DNA of 64,000 nt. It comes from G965267605 sp965267605 (GTDB lineage Bacteria > Bacteroidota > Bacteroidia > Flavobacteriales_E > Vicingaceae). The translations under genes and the position numbers were made by a program. The stretch is from NCBI GenBank assembly GCA_965267605.1, contig OZ254088.1, positions 3,224,001 through 3,288,000 of the forward strand, given 5' to 3'. The notes below the pieces were generated by a model that was not told the DNA's origin, ran no database searches, and saw nothing but the letters and a program-made list of their open reading frames with translations. How positions within the stretch are numbered: position 1 is the stretch's first letter; every line of letters starts with the position of its first letter. Of this stretch, positions 35,690 to 45,453 are shown one piece after another.

Positions 35690-35765
35690 CTAACACCGTG
35701 TGTTGAGCTTCGCCATTCCAGTGGAGTAGGCCGAACAATCGTTGAACCGGTTGCGGGAGGATTTT
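35690..35765 (-). repeat. interspersed repeat copy A (tRNA-3'-end-like)
   Basis: A segment in the gap between the EamA gene and the second kinase gene. Positions 35698-35726 are identical over 29 bases to 54276-54304, and 35720-35763 closely match 45400-45443. On the minus strand it reads as a tRNA T-arm and acceptor end (GGTTCAACGATTGTTCGGC, then CTACTCCACT) followed by a stem-like stretch. It looks like a mosaic of copies B and C. Confidence 0.55.
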
Positions 35766-35884
35766 AGGTTGATTATAAGTACACCAATTGTCATCCACAT
35801 TTAACCACAAACGGTGGATGGGCAACCATCTGTACAATCTCGCAAACGTGTACTGTAATAACGTTACCTTAGGATGCAAACGAA

Positions 35885-38020
35885 TTGACCTTGATCAATA
35901 GGGTAAGAAATCTCTTAGTCTTGGGATTGGTATCCTGCTTCGCTGGGATTCATGCACAAACCGATAGCCTTCTGGCTTTGCTGGATAAATCATCGACAGA
36001 CACCAACAAGGTTCAGCTTCTTAGCCAACTCTACAGCACGTTCAAGGATCAGAATGAAGAAAATCCATCCCGGTACTTACGGGAGGCCCTTGAACTTTCT
36101 GTGCAGCTGAATTACCAGCGCGGTTTGGCTAAGACATATTATCAACTTGCATCTTCGCACACGGGCCCAGGTGGTAACGCTGATTCAGCTAGTTACTACA
36201 ACGGTAAAGCACTGTCTCTGGCAGGAGAGCTGAAGTGGCACTCCATCATCGGGTACTGTTGGTTGGTTGAAGCAAGATTGAACGCGGATCAGGGCAATCA
36301 AACCGTAGCACTTGAGCATTACCAAAAAGCTTTAGACGAATTCAAGAAGGGTAGAGACGAAAAGGGGGAAGCACAGACCCACAACAACATGGGGATCTTG
36401 TTCCTCAGGAGTGGTGAAGGAGATAAGGCACTGGGATATTTCCTCAAGGCTATTGCATATTATGAGACTGCTGGTGAGGACAAAAGATTAAGTACCACAC
36501 GGATTAATCTTGCAGGAATTTATGCCATGCAAAACAAGTTTCCCGAGGCTATTGAGCAATACAATCTTTCATTGGAGTATCTAAAGCAAACAGGTCAGCA
36601 GTCAATTGTTGCAATGGTTTATGAAGGACTTGGAACGGCTTACAGCGATCTGGGAGATATTGGCACAGCCATCGGGTACTTTGAAAACGCAGAGAGAATC
36701 CTACTGGAGCAGGGCCCTGAACAAAGACTGCTGGGATTGTACACCAATTTTGGATCCACACTCAATAGTAAACCCGATTTTTCTCGCGCACTGAAGTACC
36801 TCAATAGGGCGTTGAAAATTTCCCGGCAGTATAAGGCTGCGTATTATGAAGGGGCTATTCTTGGGGCGATTGCCCTTTCCTATTACAAAATGGATTCCCT
36901 TGTGAAGGCGGCTCCACTGTTCGAGCAGGCCATCGCGATTCAGGAACAGACCAACGATCAGTGGGGAATGGTGCGGAGTTACCAGAATTATGGAGCTCTG
37001 TTGTTCAAAAGAGGTGAAGGACGGGAAGCGCAACGACTCTTGGTCAAGGCCACTGGGTTGGCTCGTTCCGTAAAGGATTGGCAATCCTTGAGTGAAGCTT
37101 ACTTGTTGCTGTCGAGGATCGAAGAGCGAAGAGGAGATATTCGAACTGCACTTGAATACCGAAGGAAATACGAGCAGTTTAATGATAGCGTTGCCAACAA
37201 GGATTTTCGCGCAAAGCTTGCCCTTAATCGAATCAAATTCGAGTCGCGCATAAAGGAGCAGGAGAACCAGAGATTGAAGCAGCAGTCAAGACTACAGCAG
37301 CAGCAGTTGCATCTGGCTGAAATCAAAAGAAGGAATGATCAAACTCGTTTTTGGGCGACCCTTGCGGGAGGTGGATTGCTCCTGGTAGTAGTGATTGCTA
37401 TCCTCATAATTGTTAGGCAGCGTAACGAGCGGAAGGTTGTTCAGTTGAAGCATACAGCTCTTCGAAGTCAGATGAACCCACATTTTATCTTCAACAGCTT
37501 GAACAGTCTGCAAAGGTTGTACATGGAAGGAAGAACAGAGGAGGCAGAAACGTACATTGCTGATTTCAGTAGACTGCTGCGAAGCATACTCGAGAACAGC
37601 GGGGAGAATACAATTACAGTTAAAGAGGAGCTTCTTACACTAAAGGCCTATTTGGATTTGGAGCGGTTGCGCACGAGCGGTATGATGGAATACGATTTAG
37701 TGGTTGACGAAAACATTGATCAGAACCGTTGGAAGATACCACCGTTGGTGATCCAGCCCTTTGTAGAAAATGCAATTTGGCACGGGATTTTACCCAACAA
37801 GAAAAAGGGAACGGTAAGAATAGAGCTTACACTGGTTGATCACAACAAATTAAAGTGTACCATCAAAGACGATGGGGTAGGTATTGACCTTGAACAATTG
37901 AGCACGAGCGCTGGAAGCGGTATTCGTCTCACTGGCCAGCGCCTTGGAGATTCGGTTAGGATCACGCGACTTGATGAAGGAGGAACCCAAGTTGAATTGG
38001 TAATTCCAATTACACGATGA
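35885..38020 (+). CDS. TPR-type sensor histidine kinase (LytS-like), second copy
   Basis: A 711-residue kinase paralogous in plan to the one at 20317. Signal peptide (LLVLGLVSCFAGIHAQ), about eight TPR repeats (40-430), coiled linker rich in Gln (LKQQSRLQQQQLHLAEI), one membrane helix (about 493-512, WATLAGGGLLLVVVIAILII) and a kinase core with phospho-accepting His533 in SQMNPHFIFNSLNS, N-box IPPLVIQPFVENAIWHG and G-box IKDDGVGID. The start is a TTG at 35885 (a second TTG is two codons on); no ATG is available before the signal peptide. Overlaps the response regulator by four bases. Confidence 0.9.
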   Translation: MTLINRVRNLLVLGLVSCFAGIHAQTDSLLALLDKSSTDTNKVQLLSQLYSTFKDQNEENPSRYLREALELSVQLNYQRGLAKTYYQLASSHTGPGGNADSASYYNGKALSLAGELKWHSIIGYCWLVEARLNADQGNQTVALEHYQKALDEFKKGRDEKGEAQTHNNMGILFLRSGEGDKALGYFLKAIAYYETAGEDKRLSTTRINLAGIYAMQNKFPEAIEQYNLSLEYLKQTGQQSIVAMVYEGLGTAYSDLGDIGTAIGYFENAERILLEQGPEQRLLGLYTNFGSTLNSKPDFSRALKYLNRALKISRQYKAAYYEGAILGAIALSYYKMDSLVKAAPLFEQAIAIQEQTNDQWGMVRSYQNYGALLFKRGEGREAQRLLVKATGLARSVKDWQSLSEAYLLLSRIEERRGDIRTALEYRRKYEQFNDSVANKDFRAKLALNRIKFESRIKEQENQRLKQQSRLQQQQLHLAEIKRRNDQTRFWATLAGGGLLLVVVIAILIIVRQRNERKVVQLKHTALRSQMNPHFIFNSLNSLQRLYMEGRTEEAETYIADFSRLLRSILENSGENTITVKEELLTLKAYLDLERLRTSGMMEYDLVVDENIDQNRWKIPPLVIQPFVENAIWHGILPNKKKGTVRIELTLVDHNKLKCTIKDDGVGIDLEQLSTSAGSGIRLTGQRLGDSVRITRLDEGGTQVELVIPITR

Positions 38021-38766
38021 TAAAAGCAGTAATCATAGACGATGAGGCGGATGCGCGATTTGTTTTGAAGGAACAAATAGAACGTCATCTATCGAAAGAG
38101 CTAAAGATAGTTGGAGAAGCCGATGATGTTGGCACAGGTTTGAAAGTCATTTCAGACCACAAGCCCGACCTTGTATTTCTGGATATAAAGATGCCGGAGG
38201 GTACTGGTTTTGATCTGCTTAAACAGCTATCTAAGGTTGATTTTGAAGTGATTTTTACCACTGCGTATGATCAGTTTGCCTTAGATGCTTTTCGCTTTAG
38301 CGCGATCGGATATCTCCTGAAGCCCATCAAGCACGAAGAGCTGGTAAATACCGTTCGAACACATATCGAGAGGTTGAGGAACCAAGGCACAGTTGAGGAT
38401 AAACGCTTGAAGGTGCTGGTGGAGAATTACGGAGATGATCGCAAGATCAAGAAACTGGTGGTTTCCAATATCAATGGATTTCAGATCATCGATCTTGAGA
38501 ATATTATTCGTCTTGAAGGGGATCGAAACTACAGTCGGTTTATCCTGGAAGATGACATAAAGATTCTTACCAGCAAGCGGTTGGGTGAATACGAGGACTT
38601 GCTATCCACCCATGGTTTTTTCAGAGTTCATCAAAGTACCATCGTTAACCTTCGCCATGTGAAGGCTTATGAAAAAGGAGACGGGGGTAAGATTCAGATG
38701 TCTGACGGTGAGAAGGTCCAGCTCAGCAGGCACCGGAAACAGGATTTTATAGCACTGTTTGTATAG
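38017..38766 (+). CDS. LytTR-family response regulator, second copy
   Basis: A 249-residue regulator with receiver (IIDDEADARFVLKEQIERH, Asp56 in VFLDIKMPEG, Thr in IFTTAYD, Lys in LLKPIK) and C-terminal LytTR domain (about 145-249; IIRLEGDRNYSRFILED, FFRVHQSTIVNLRHVKAYEK). Paired with the kinase by an ATGA overlap. No obvious secreted partner lies directly downstream in the same operon, but the T9SS gene at 38889 follows at 122 bases and could be a target. Confidence 0.93.
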   Translation: MIKAVIIDDEADARFVLKEQIERHLSKELKIVGEADDVGTGLKVISDHKPDLVFLDIKMPEGTGFDLLKQLSKVDFEVIFTTAYDQFALDAFRFSAIGYLLKPIKHEELVNTVRTHIERLRNQGTVEDKRLKVLVENYGDDRKIKKLVVSNINGFQIIDLENIIRLEGDRNYSRFILEDDIKILTSKRLGEYEDLLSTHGFFRVHQSTIVNLRHVKAYEKGDGGKIQMSDGEKVQLSRHRKQDFIALFV

Positions 38767-38888
38767 TTGGAGATACCAACCGATAAGTTCTTGGCACCAG
38801 TAGTGCTTTATATACTACCACCCGTATACTCTGCCTTTTGATCAATATGCGGGGTACCTACCTTACCTTGGAATTAATTGAAGAACCC

Positions 38889-40577
38889 ATGAGGATAATC
38901 GCTCTGAAACTTATGTTCCTTTTGCCTTTTGCAACTATTGCTCAATACAATTACAACTGGGCGCATAGCCTGGGAAGTACTTCTGGTGAGGGTTGTTATG
39001 GCCTTAATGTAGATCATGCGTCCAACGTGATTATTACCGGAGAGTTTAAACAAACCATTGACTTTGATTTCACCACTGGTGTAGCCAATCGGACTTCCGC
39101 AGGAGTTTCGGATATCTTCATAGCCAAGTACGACCTCAATGCTAATCTGCTCTGGGCGCATCGGTTTGGAAACGTAGGTGGCGATAATGGTTGGACAGTT
39201 ACAACGGATCTTCAGGATAACGTATACGCCATAGGTGGGTTTGTTGGGCCTGTTGATTTCGATCCATCCTCCGGGACCGCTACACTTACCTCATCGGGAT
39301 CCGCAGGATATGTAGCGAAGTACGATGCCAATGGGAATTACCAGTGGGCTTTTTCATTGGAGGCAGCGAATAATGAGATACTATGCGGAGTTGGTACAGA
39401 TCAAAATGGGAACGTGTACGTAACAGGAACGTTTGACGGTGCCATGGATTGTGATCCTGGTACAGGTACCGCGATCATTGGTTCCAGTCAGCGCAACGCT
39501 TTCCTCGCCAAGTACGATCCAAATGGTAATTACCTATGGGCCTTTTCTCTTGGCGGAACCACCAATGATTATGGCTGGGACCTTGTGAATGACAGCCTCA
39601 ACAATGTATATCTGGTAGGCAGCTTTGGGAACACAGCGGATTTTGATCCATCTGCAGGTGTTGCGTCTATTACTTCATCCGGAGGGTTTGATGCGTTTAT
39701 TGCTAAATATGATAGTCTGGGGAATTACCAGTGGGCTGGTGCCATTCAGGGTACTTCCAATATTGAGGCGTATGGAGTAGATATTGGTCCATCCGGAAAC
39801 ATTGCGGTTTGCGGGTTGTTCCGGTCTACAGCGGATATGAATATTTTCTCGGGAACCAACAATATTTCTTCTACGGGGCTAGAGGATATTTTTGTGGCGA
39901 AGTATGATCCTAACGGAAATCACCTGTGGAGTTTCGGTGTTGGGAGTTCTTCTGATGATGAAGCTCGAGACATAGCCATCGACAGTCAAGGTAGAATTGC
40001 AATTACGGGGTGGATAGAAGGGACTGCTGATATGGATCCAGGTTCTGGTACGCAGACACTCACCCCAAACATTAGGGATGGGGTTATTGCGAAGTATGAT
40101 GGCGCGGGCAATTATATCTGGGCTGGCAATTTGGGAGGAACGGGCTCTGGAGGGGTCATGTCGTGGGGAGTGGGCGTTACATCCACTGATATATACGCGT
40201 GTGGTTTGTTTGGTGGCAGTTCGTCATCAGATTTTGATGCAGGCTCCGGAACCGCTAACATAACTCCGGTGGGTTCCAATGATGTTTTTCTTGTGCGATA
40301 TACAGATGTCACTGTAGGCGAAACGGAAAGGGTCAGGAATCAAGTCGCCATGTTTCCAAACCCGGCCATCGCAGGAGGTCGTGTAAGCGTGCAATCCAAT
40401 AGCGAAGTGATCAGGAAAGTGAACATCTATTCCATTGGAGGGGCCTTGCTTCGAAGCGTGGATGTGGGTAGACATGAGTCAACTATTAGCCTTGGTGGTT
40501 TACCTGCTGGAGCGTATGTTGTTGAAACCGGTTTCGAAGGAAGAGTGTCTGAAAGAATGCGGCTGATAGTTCGATAG
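38889..40577 (+). CDS. SBBP-like beta-propeller T9SS cargo protein
   Basis: A 562-residue secreted protein. Signal peptide (MRIIALKLMFLLPFATIAQ), then about eight repeats of the pattern FIAKYDxNGNYxWAxxLG (SBBP-type, ~60 residues each, 30-480), interleaved with a FDPSSGTATLTSSG-like unit. The C-terminal T9SS type A domain (about 490-562) has VAMFPNPAIAGG and LPAGAYVVETGF. An upstream ATG (38838) would add 17 residues without changing the signal. Likely a surface or extracellular protein. Confidence 0.88.
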   Translation: MRIIALKLMFLLPFATIAQYNYNWAHSLGSTSGEGCYGLNVDHASNVIITGEFKQTIDFDFTTGVANRTSAGVSDIFIAKYDLNANLLWAHRFGNVGGDNGWTVTTDLQDNVYAIGGFVGPVDFDPSSGTATLTSSGSAGYVAKYDANGNYQWAFSLEAANNEILCGVGTDQNGNVYVTGTFDGAMDCDPGTGTAIIGSSQRNAFLAKYDPNGNYLWAFSLGGTTNDYGWDLVNDSLNNVYLVGSFGNTADFDPSAGVASITSSGGFDAFIAKYDSLGNYQWAGAIQGTSNIEAYGVDIGPSGNIAVCGLFRSTADMNIFSGTNNISSTGLEDIFVAKYDPNGNHLWSFGVGSSSDDEARDIAIDSQGRIAITGWIEGTADMDPGSGTQTLTPNIRDGVIAKYDGAGNYIWAGNLGGTGSGGVMSWGVGVTSTDIYACGLFGGSSSSDFDAGSGTANITPVGSNDVFLVRYTDVTVGETERVRNQVAMFPNPAIAGGRVSVQSNSEVIRKVNIYSIGGALLRSVDVGRHESTISLGGLPAGAYVVETGFEGRVSERMRLIVR

Positions 40578-40586
40578 GAACCGTGT

Positions 40587-41648
40587 TCAATACATAATTC
40601 CAAAACCACGAAACACTCCGCTTTTAAAAATCAGTATCCGCTGCAGTTGATTGTTCCGGTCGTAAACCATTCTTCTTCCATCAAATAAGCAGCCGTCTTT
40701 AAAATTCCCGTCCATTACTATGTCATGTTGAGCATTGTAAATTTTGTAGTACCCATCGGGTCGCGCCCTTACTTTCACACTATCATCGGGACAATTATTA
40801 ATGAGGGGGTCATATCTTGGCGACAAGATCAGATGAACCTGATCTAGACTATCTTTATTCCAGTTTCGGGCACCCTTTTGAATTAATATACCCTTGTCAA
40901 AGTGGAGTACCATTCCCACTATCCCGTCCTTCCAGTAGGTCCATTTTTTGTGTTTCAAGCCATTTCTGTAACGCCCCTTTGTCCTTAGGGTGTTGTTCAG
41001 GAAGTACTTATACCTGCCATGAGAAAGACCGTCCTTATTGAAGTGGCGGATTTCATTGCGACTACGACACCTCCCATACTTTCGTCCCTTTCTAGCGTGT
41101 CCCTTCTCGCTTAGACTGCCATCTTTATTCCAGGAGATTTGTCTTCCGTGAACGAACGTGCACTCTTTTGTCTGACCTCTCGAATCACAAGGCTGTTTAT
41201 CCAGATAATTGGATACACTCATCCTTGCACCGGATGGATACCATCTCTTCGTTCTGATCAATTTATGGTTTCTATAGAGGGATTTTGACTTCATTATTCC
41301 TGACTCGTAAAACTCACGTGTTCCTTTGTGAACCTTCCCATCTTTCCAGATTGCGCTTCCTGCAAGCTGCCCATTCTGGTGCCACCATTTCTCTTCACCA
41401 TGTCTCCTTCCGTTTTCATACGAGGTCCACGACTGCATTACCCTCGATTTGCCATAGGGGGTGATTCGAAATTCGACCACCGAACCTGTGCTATCAGTAT
41501 TCAGGGAAGAGTATACGGTGTAGACATCGGATTTTCTTACCACGGAGAAACGTTGGCCGTTTATCACCGTGTCTTGTGCCGATAGGTCCGCAGGTAAGCA
41601 CCAAATACTTAACCATATAATTGTATATGTCCATTTGGCTGATGTCAT
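40587..41648 (-). CDS. secreted MORN-like (YwqK-type) repeat protein
   Basis: A 353-residue exported protein (signal WTYTIIWLSIWCLPADLSAQ). It holds about ten short MORN-like repeats of G-x-x-H/K-G-x-x-x-x-W/Y-x-x-N/D-G type, such as NGRRHGEEKWWHQNGQLAGS and KGRYRNGLKHKKWTYWKDGI. Database names such as toxin-antitoxin YwqK family antitoxin are applied to this repeat, but no toxin gene is present and I do not use that name. No lipobox and no T9SS domain. Convergent with the propeller gene with a 9-base gap. Confidence 0.8.
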   Translation of the reverse strand: MTSAKWTYTIIWLSIWCLPADLSAQDTVINGQRFSVVRKSDVYTVYSSLNTDSTGSVVEFRITPYGKSRVMQSWTSYENGRRHGEEKWWHQNGQLAGSAIWKDGKVHKGTREFYESGIMKSKSLYRNHKLIRTKRWYPSGARMSVSNYLDKQPCDSRGQTKECTFVHGRQISWNKDGSLSEKGHARKGRKYGRCRSRNEIRHFNKDGLSHGRYKYFLNNTLRTKGRYRNGLKHKKWTYWKDGIVGMVLHFDKGILIQKGARNWNKDSLDQVHLILSPRYDPLINNCPDDSVKVRARPDGYYKIYNAQHDIVMDGNFKDGCLFDGRRMVYDRNNQLQRILIFKSGVFRGFGIMY

Positions 41649-41692
41649 TTGAAGAGGTCCCTTTTAACCTCAAGATATCTCAAAGTAAAGCA

Positions 41693-41740
41693 GAGTGCAA
41701 GGTGCCTGTTTTTGGTTTATAGGAACAGACACCCGCACTC
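41693..41740 (-). terminator. imperfect hairpin after the 724-aa T9SS gene
   Basis: Outer arms GAGTGC (41693-41698) and GCACTC (41735-41740) plus inner GTG/CAC and CTGTT/AACAG pairs form an interrupted stem between the end of the T9SS gene and the start of the MORN gene, both on the minus strand. Reading the minus strand, TGCTTTACTTT follows it. A terminator is likely but weak. Confidence 0.45.
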
Positions 41741-41761
41741 TACGTAAGATATCGGAAGCTT

Positions 41762-43936
41762 CTACTGGATTATCAACTGTACCGGCACTATTGCACCGCC
41801 TTGTGTCTGGATACGTGCAGTATATGATCCTGCGGCCAGCTTCTCCGTATTTAGGTTTACACTTTGTTCGTTTACTATAAGGCTCATTACCATTACTCCG
41901 GCAATATTGTATACACGGATGCGATTTATTGATTCACTCGAAGTCATGAAATGCACGTTGGCTCCCTGGGTAACGGGATTGGGGTAAACCGTTATTTCTT
42001 CGCGATCAGCTTGCTGTTGGTGGATGCCGACACCAGATATGGTATGACATCCTGAACTATCTACACATCCCAAAGAATTGGTGACAATTACTCTGTAGGA
42101 TCCATTGGTCGTAGCAGTGTAGTTTTGATTGGTAGCCCCTGGGATAGCTTGTCCCGTTGCACAATCCACCCATTGGTACGTAGTGTTCGATGAGGCGTTT
42201 AAGTTGTTTCCAATCCTGGTTACGGCAGTATCCGGATTGCTGATATTAAGATTCAGCGTAACAACAGAGTCGCAAGAGTTAATGGCTGAAAGTGTATCTA
42301 CGTAGGTTCCCGCTGTGGTCAATAAGTTGCCATGGAAATTGTAGGTGTTTCCTTTACAGATTGTTGCACTGCTTGAGGAATTGAAGGTAGGAAGGACCTG
42401 AACCGTCACGGATGCGGAATCCACACACGCACCGTTTACTGAAATGATCTTCACCTGTATACTACCTGTGCTGGTAAACGTGCTATCCCATGTTGTACCA
42501 TGTGAAACGGTGTTTCCATTCACATACCATTGATCATTGATTTGTCCGGTTGACGTATTTGTGAAAGTGATTTTATCACCCTGGCAAGCTGTTAGATTGG
42601 AAGCAGAAATACCAGATACTACGTTGCAAGGTGCTGCTGCAAAGCAGTTGGTGGTATGTTGTAAACCATAGTATCTCGGTGATAACCCGGCATTAAGCAA
42701 TTTAATACCATGAACGTACGGTGTATGGGTGCTTGGGCCTATGAGTGAAACGTAGTTTTGCGCCTGAATTGCAAATGTGTCCACGTGGCAACCGTGTAGA
42801 CCATTGAGATCAGTCTTTAAGGTCATAGCGCCAATCCCTCGCTGCTGTCCCCCCATGAGGTACTGTCCGCTTGCGGTTACCTTCACATCCGTTATAAAGT
42901 CTGCATCTCCGATGTGCCCATATTCCAAGCAATTAAGTACGTTCCCATTGGTATCAAGCTTTAGAAGCAGAGCGTCTGTTTCAGTTCCTGATCTTTGGTT
43001 ACCACCAATTAGGATGTGATCGTTCTGATCTATGGCGGCTTGGGTAGAAGATTCGTGATCAGGAGTTCCAAACACCTTACACCAAACACTATCTCCCTGG
43101 GTGGTGAACTTCTCTACTATAAAGTCATTTCCCCCAATTTGGGAATTGGATTCATTGCGTACTGTGTAAATTGCTCCATTGGAACTTACAACAAGGCCTG
43201 TAGGTGTTGAAGTGAGATCCACTCGTTCCTTCTGCCAGATCGGAGAGCCATTCGGACTGAACTTTCCCAGGTACAGGAAGCCAACGCCAGTATCTCTGTT
43301 TCGTGTGCCGAACACCAGATAATTTCCATCACCGCTGGGCTCAATACGATATGCCATACCTGCATCTCGGGTGGTGCTGTTGTGAACGCTATACGTACGT
43401 GTCCAAGCGATCGTGAGATCTGGATTAAGTTGACCAATGATGGGGACCCGCCACCCATAGGACGTAGATCCACCGCTGAAAATCCCTCTATAATACCCGG
43501 CAAAGTATATGGTAGTGTCCGAAGCGGCATGCAGGTCATTGAAGATTAATTTCCAACTTCCGGATGCGCTTTCGTAGGAATATGTTTGAATAAGCTGACC
43601 AATGGAATCGAAAGAGGCCAAACTATACGACCCTCCTGACGAGAAGGTTGAGGCTACAATGCTTCTGCCGGGCCGCACCCGGAAATGTGAGAACGCTATA
43701 GTGTTGTACGCTCTTTCCCAAACCGTATCACCGTTTGCGTTTAGTTCAATGAAAGCGGACCCCCTGCTACCATATCTTTGATAGAGCATCGTTAGAGAGT
43801 GATTTCCTGGTAGAGGCTCAACCCCGTTGCAGTAAGAGTATATCTGATCGTCCCAATATTTGATCTTCTCAAAGGATTGAGATTGAATCGTAAGGCAGGT
43901 GATTGTAATCAATGAAATGGTTAGGATGGTCCTCAT
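41762..43936 (-). CDS. large T9SS cargo protein with PKD/Ig-like domains
   Basis: A 724-residue secreted protein. Signal (MRTILTISLITITCLTIQSQ) then a long propeller-like N-terminal region (about 25-400, e.g. HILIGGNQRSGTETDALLLK), a PKD-like domain (about 430-520, CQGDKITFTNTSTGQINDQW), an Ig-like stretch and a C-terminal T9SS type A domain (about 650-724, VYPNPVTQGANVHF and LAAGSYTARIQTQGG). It resembles the C-terminal half of the FG-GAP gene at 8.6 kb in its CHTISGVG tail. The ATG at 43936 is chosen for the signal peptide; the extended frame adds 20 residues. Confidence 0.87.
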   Translation of the reverse strand: MRTILTISLITITCLTIQSQSFEKIKYWDDQIYSYCNGVEPLPGNHSLTMLYQRYGSRGSAFIELNANGDTVWERAYNTIAFSHFRVRPGRSIVASTFSSGGSYSLASFDSIGQLIQTYSYESASGSWKLIFNDLHAASDTTIYFAGYYRGIFSGGSTSYGWRVPIIGQLNPDLTIAWTRTYSVHNSTTRDAGMAYRIEPSGDGNYLVFGTRNRDTGVGFLYLGKFSPNGSPIWQKERVDLTSTPTGLVVSSNGAIYTVRNESNSQIGGNDFIVEKFTTQGDSVWCKVFGTPDHESSTQAAIDQNDHILIGGNQRSGTETDALLLKLDTNGNVLNCLEYGHIGDADFITDVKVTASGQYLMGGQQRGIGAMTLKTDLNGLHGCHVDTFAIQAQNYVSLIGPSTHTPYVHGIKLLNAGLSPRYYGLQHTTNCFAAAPCNVVSGISASNLTACQGDKITFTNTSTGQINDQWYVNGNTVSHGTTWDSTFTSTGSIQVKIISVNGACVDSASVTVQVLPTFNSSSSATICKGNTYNFHGNLLTTAGTYVDTLSAINSCDSVVTLNLNISNPDTAVTRIGNNLNASSNTTYQWVDCATGQAIPGATNQNYTATTNGSYRVIVTNSLGCVDSSGCHTISGVGIHQQQADREEITVYPNPVTQGANVHFMTSSESINRIRVYNIAGVMVMSLIVNEQSVNLNTEKLAAGSYTARIQTQGGAIVPVQLIIQ

Positions 43937-44228
43937 AGTGCAGTGTTTCGAATAGAGTTTTACGGAGAATTTACCTAGCCACAATTGGGCGTACAAGGTG
44001 CTTTGTACGGTTGGTGAACCTCCTTACACGGATGGCTTTGATGACTTATCGGTTACCAGAGAGGGTTGATCTTAGCGTGTTACCCCCTTGCGGTTGGGTC
44101 AATGCAGGCCTATTCGGACGGACCTGTCGTTGGATGCATTTAATGGGTTCTTGTGACAGTGTGCATATATCTGTAAGTATCTGGCATTCCGCTAATTGTT
44201 TAACTTTAGTTATCAAACCCGGTTTATC

Positions 44229-45185
44229 ATGAAATGGATTCAACTTGTTATTTGTTTTTTCATAACTCTTGGCGCGAGTGCGCAGTTGACTTTGCAAGAC
44301 AGTTTGGTAGCACATTATCGATTAGATGGTAATGCGAATGATGCATCTGGGAATGGCTATAACGGAGCTAACAATGGCGCTACACCAACAACCGACCGAT
44401 TCGGTTGGCCGAACTCAGCAATGGAGTTTGATGGCACAAGTAGTTGGATGACTACAAATAGCACATTTGATTTTCCGGAGCGAACAATTTCATTATGGTT
44501 GTACCCAACAGCTAGCAATGGGTCGGGAAATAATTCTCACGGTGCTTTAGTTCAAGATGCAAATACACTTACATATGGGCATGTCTTTGTCAGTTTAGGA
44601 GATGGCGTTTTGAGAATGAAGGCTGGTGGTGAAGCAGCAACCCATGTCGTGGGTGCAGCAACATTATCGCAATGGCAACACGTTGTGGTAGTCAGAACAG
44701 CAACAGCTACCTCATACTATCACAATGGAGTACTTTCCGGAACTAGTACAAGTGGTACTGTTGGTAGCGCTAGTTATCCTAATACAACATGCGTTATAGG
44801 CACTGGTAGAAGAACTACAGATCAATTTTACAAAGGAAAGATTGATGAGATTATGATTTATAACAGGGCTTTTACCGCGGCTGAAGTGGATACCCTGTAT
44901 AATTTGAGCACTACAGGAATCTCTGCTAAGAGTCAATTAGATACGGAGTGGAATTTATTGGCCAATCCAGTAGTTGGATCAAATCTTAAGATTAAGTTCA
45001 ACAAGTCTGTGACTGGTGTTTTCGCTATGGTAGATGGGGTTGGCCGGGAAGTAAAGAAAATTGATGTGAAGGCCTCTAAGGGGGAGGTAATTAATGTTTC
45101 TACTAATGGCCTTTCAAATGGAACGTATTTCATTCGAAATACATCGAATCAATTTGCAGCCAAGAAGGTTATCTTGATTAAGTAA
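44229..45185 (+). CDS. LamG-domain T9SS cargo protein
   Basis: A 318-residue secreted lectin-like protein. After the signal (WIQLVICFFITLGASAQ) comes a concanavalin A-like LamG_3 domain (about 20-235): LVAHYRLDGNANDASGNGYN, MEFDGTSSWM, TISLWLYPTASNG and IDEIMIYNRAFTAAEVDTLY. A T9SS type A domain ends it (about 245-318, NGLSNGTYFIRNTSNQFAAK). The ATG at 44229 is preferred for the signal. Probably binds carbohydrate at the surface. Its LamG domain is similar to that of the gene at 46151. Confidence 0.88.
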   Translation: MKWIQLVICFFITLGASAQLTLQDSLVAHYRLDGNANDASGNGYNGANNGATPTTDRFGWPNSAMEFDGTSSWMTTNSTFDFPERTISLWLYPTASNGSGNNSHGALVQDANTLTYGHVFVSLGDGVLRMKAGGEAATHVVGAATLSQWQHVVVVRTATATSYYHNGVLSGTSTSGTVGSASYPNTTCVIGTGRRTTDQFYKGKIDEIMIYNRAFTAAEVDTLYNLSTTGISAKSQLDTEWNLLANPVVGSNLKIKFNKSVTGVFAMVDGVGREVKKIDVKASKGEVINVSTNGLSNGTYFIRNTSNQFAAKKVILIK

Positions 45186-45207
45186 GATAACGCACAAGAA
45201 ATAATGA

Positions 45208-45234
45208 AGCCTGACCAATCTGGTCAGGCTTTTT
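45208..45234 (+). terminator. strong intrinsic terminator after the LamG gene
   Basis: A perfect 10-bp stem, arms 45208-45217 and 45221-45230 (AGCCTGACCA / TGGTCAGGCT), with a 3-base loop and a TTTTT tail ending at 45234. The same stem read on the minus strand lies directly downstream of the tRNA-like end in repeat copy B, so it may once have served both. Confidence 0.9.
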
Positions 45235-45240
45235 CTTTGG

Positions 45241-45445
45241 GTGTGGAGCATAGCGGAGTACCTAGTGGTGCTCCTTCTGATCCCGTAGTCTAAATCAAAA
45301 CGAAAGCCACTCTTTTGAGTGGCTCATCATTTTCGTTCAGAAATCCTGAAGCGAGCTTCGCATTTCTTCACAGCAATGCTGCTGCTCGTTTTGATTCTTA
45401 AGTGGAGCAAGCCGAACAATTGTCGAACCGGTTGGGGGAGGATTT
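45241..45445 (-). repeat. interspersed repeat copy B (tRNA-3'-end-like units with a hairpin)
   Basis: This whole gap is built of recognisable pieces. On the minus strand it reads: T-arm/acceptor-like GGTTCGACAATTGTTCGGC (45396-45426 region), a spacer with a CGAAGCTCGCTTCAGxxxxx-CTGAACG block, a hairpin CCACT/AGTGG, and a second acceptor-like end GGTACTCCGCTATGCTCCAC at 45244-45263. The last about 130 bases align with copy C at 54.3 kb with many matches by eye. No open frame of note lies within it. Confidence 0.6.
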
Positions 45446-45453
45446 AAGCCGGA

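Noticed and set aside
40587..41648. Naming the MORN-like protein a YwqK-family antitoxin
   Set aside because: The name is a database label for the repeat; no toxin gene is nearby and the protein is exported.
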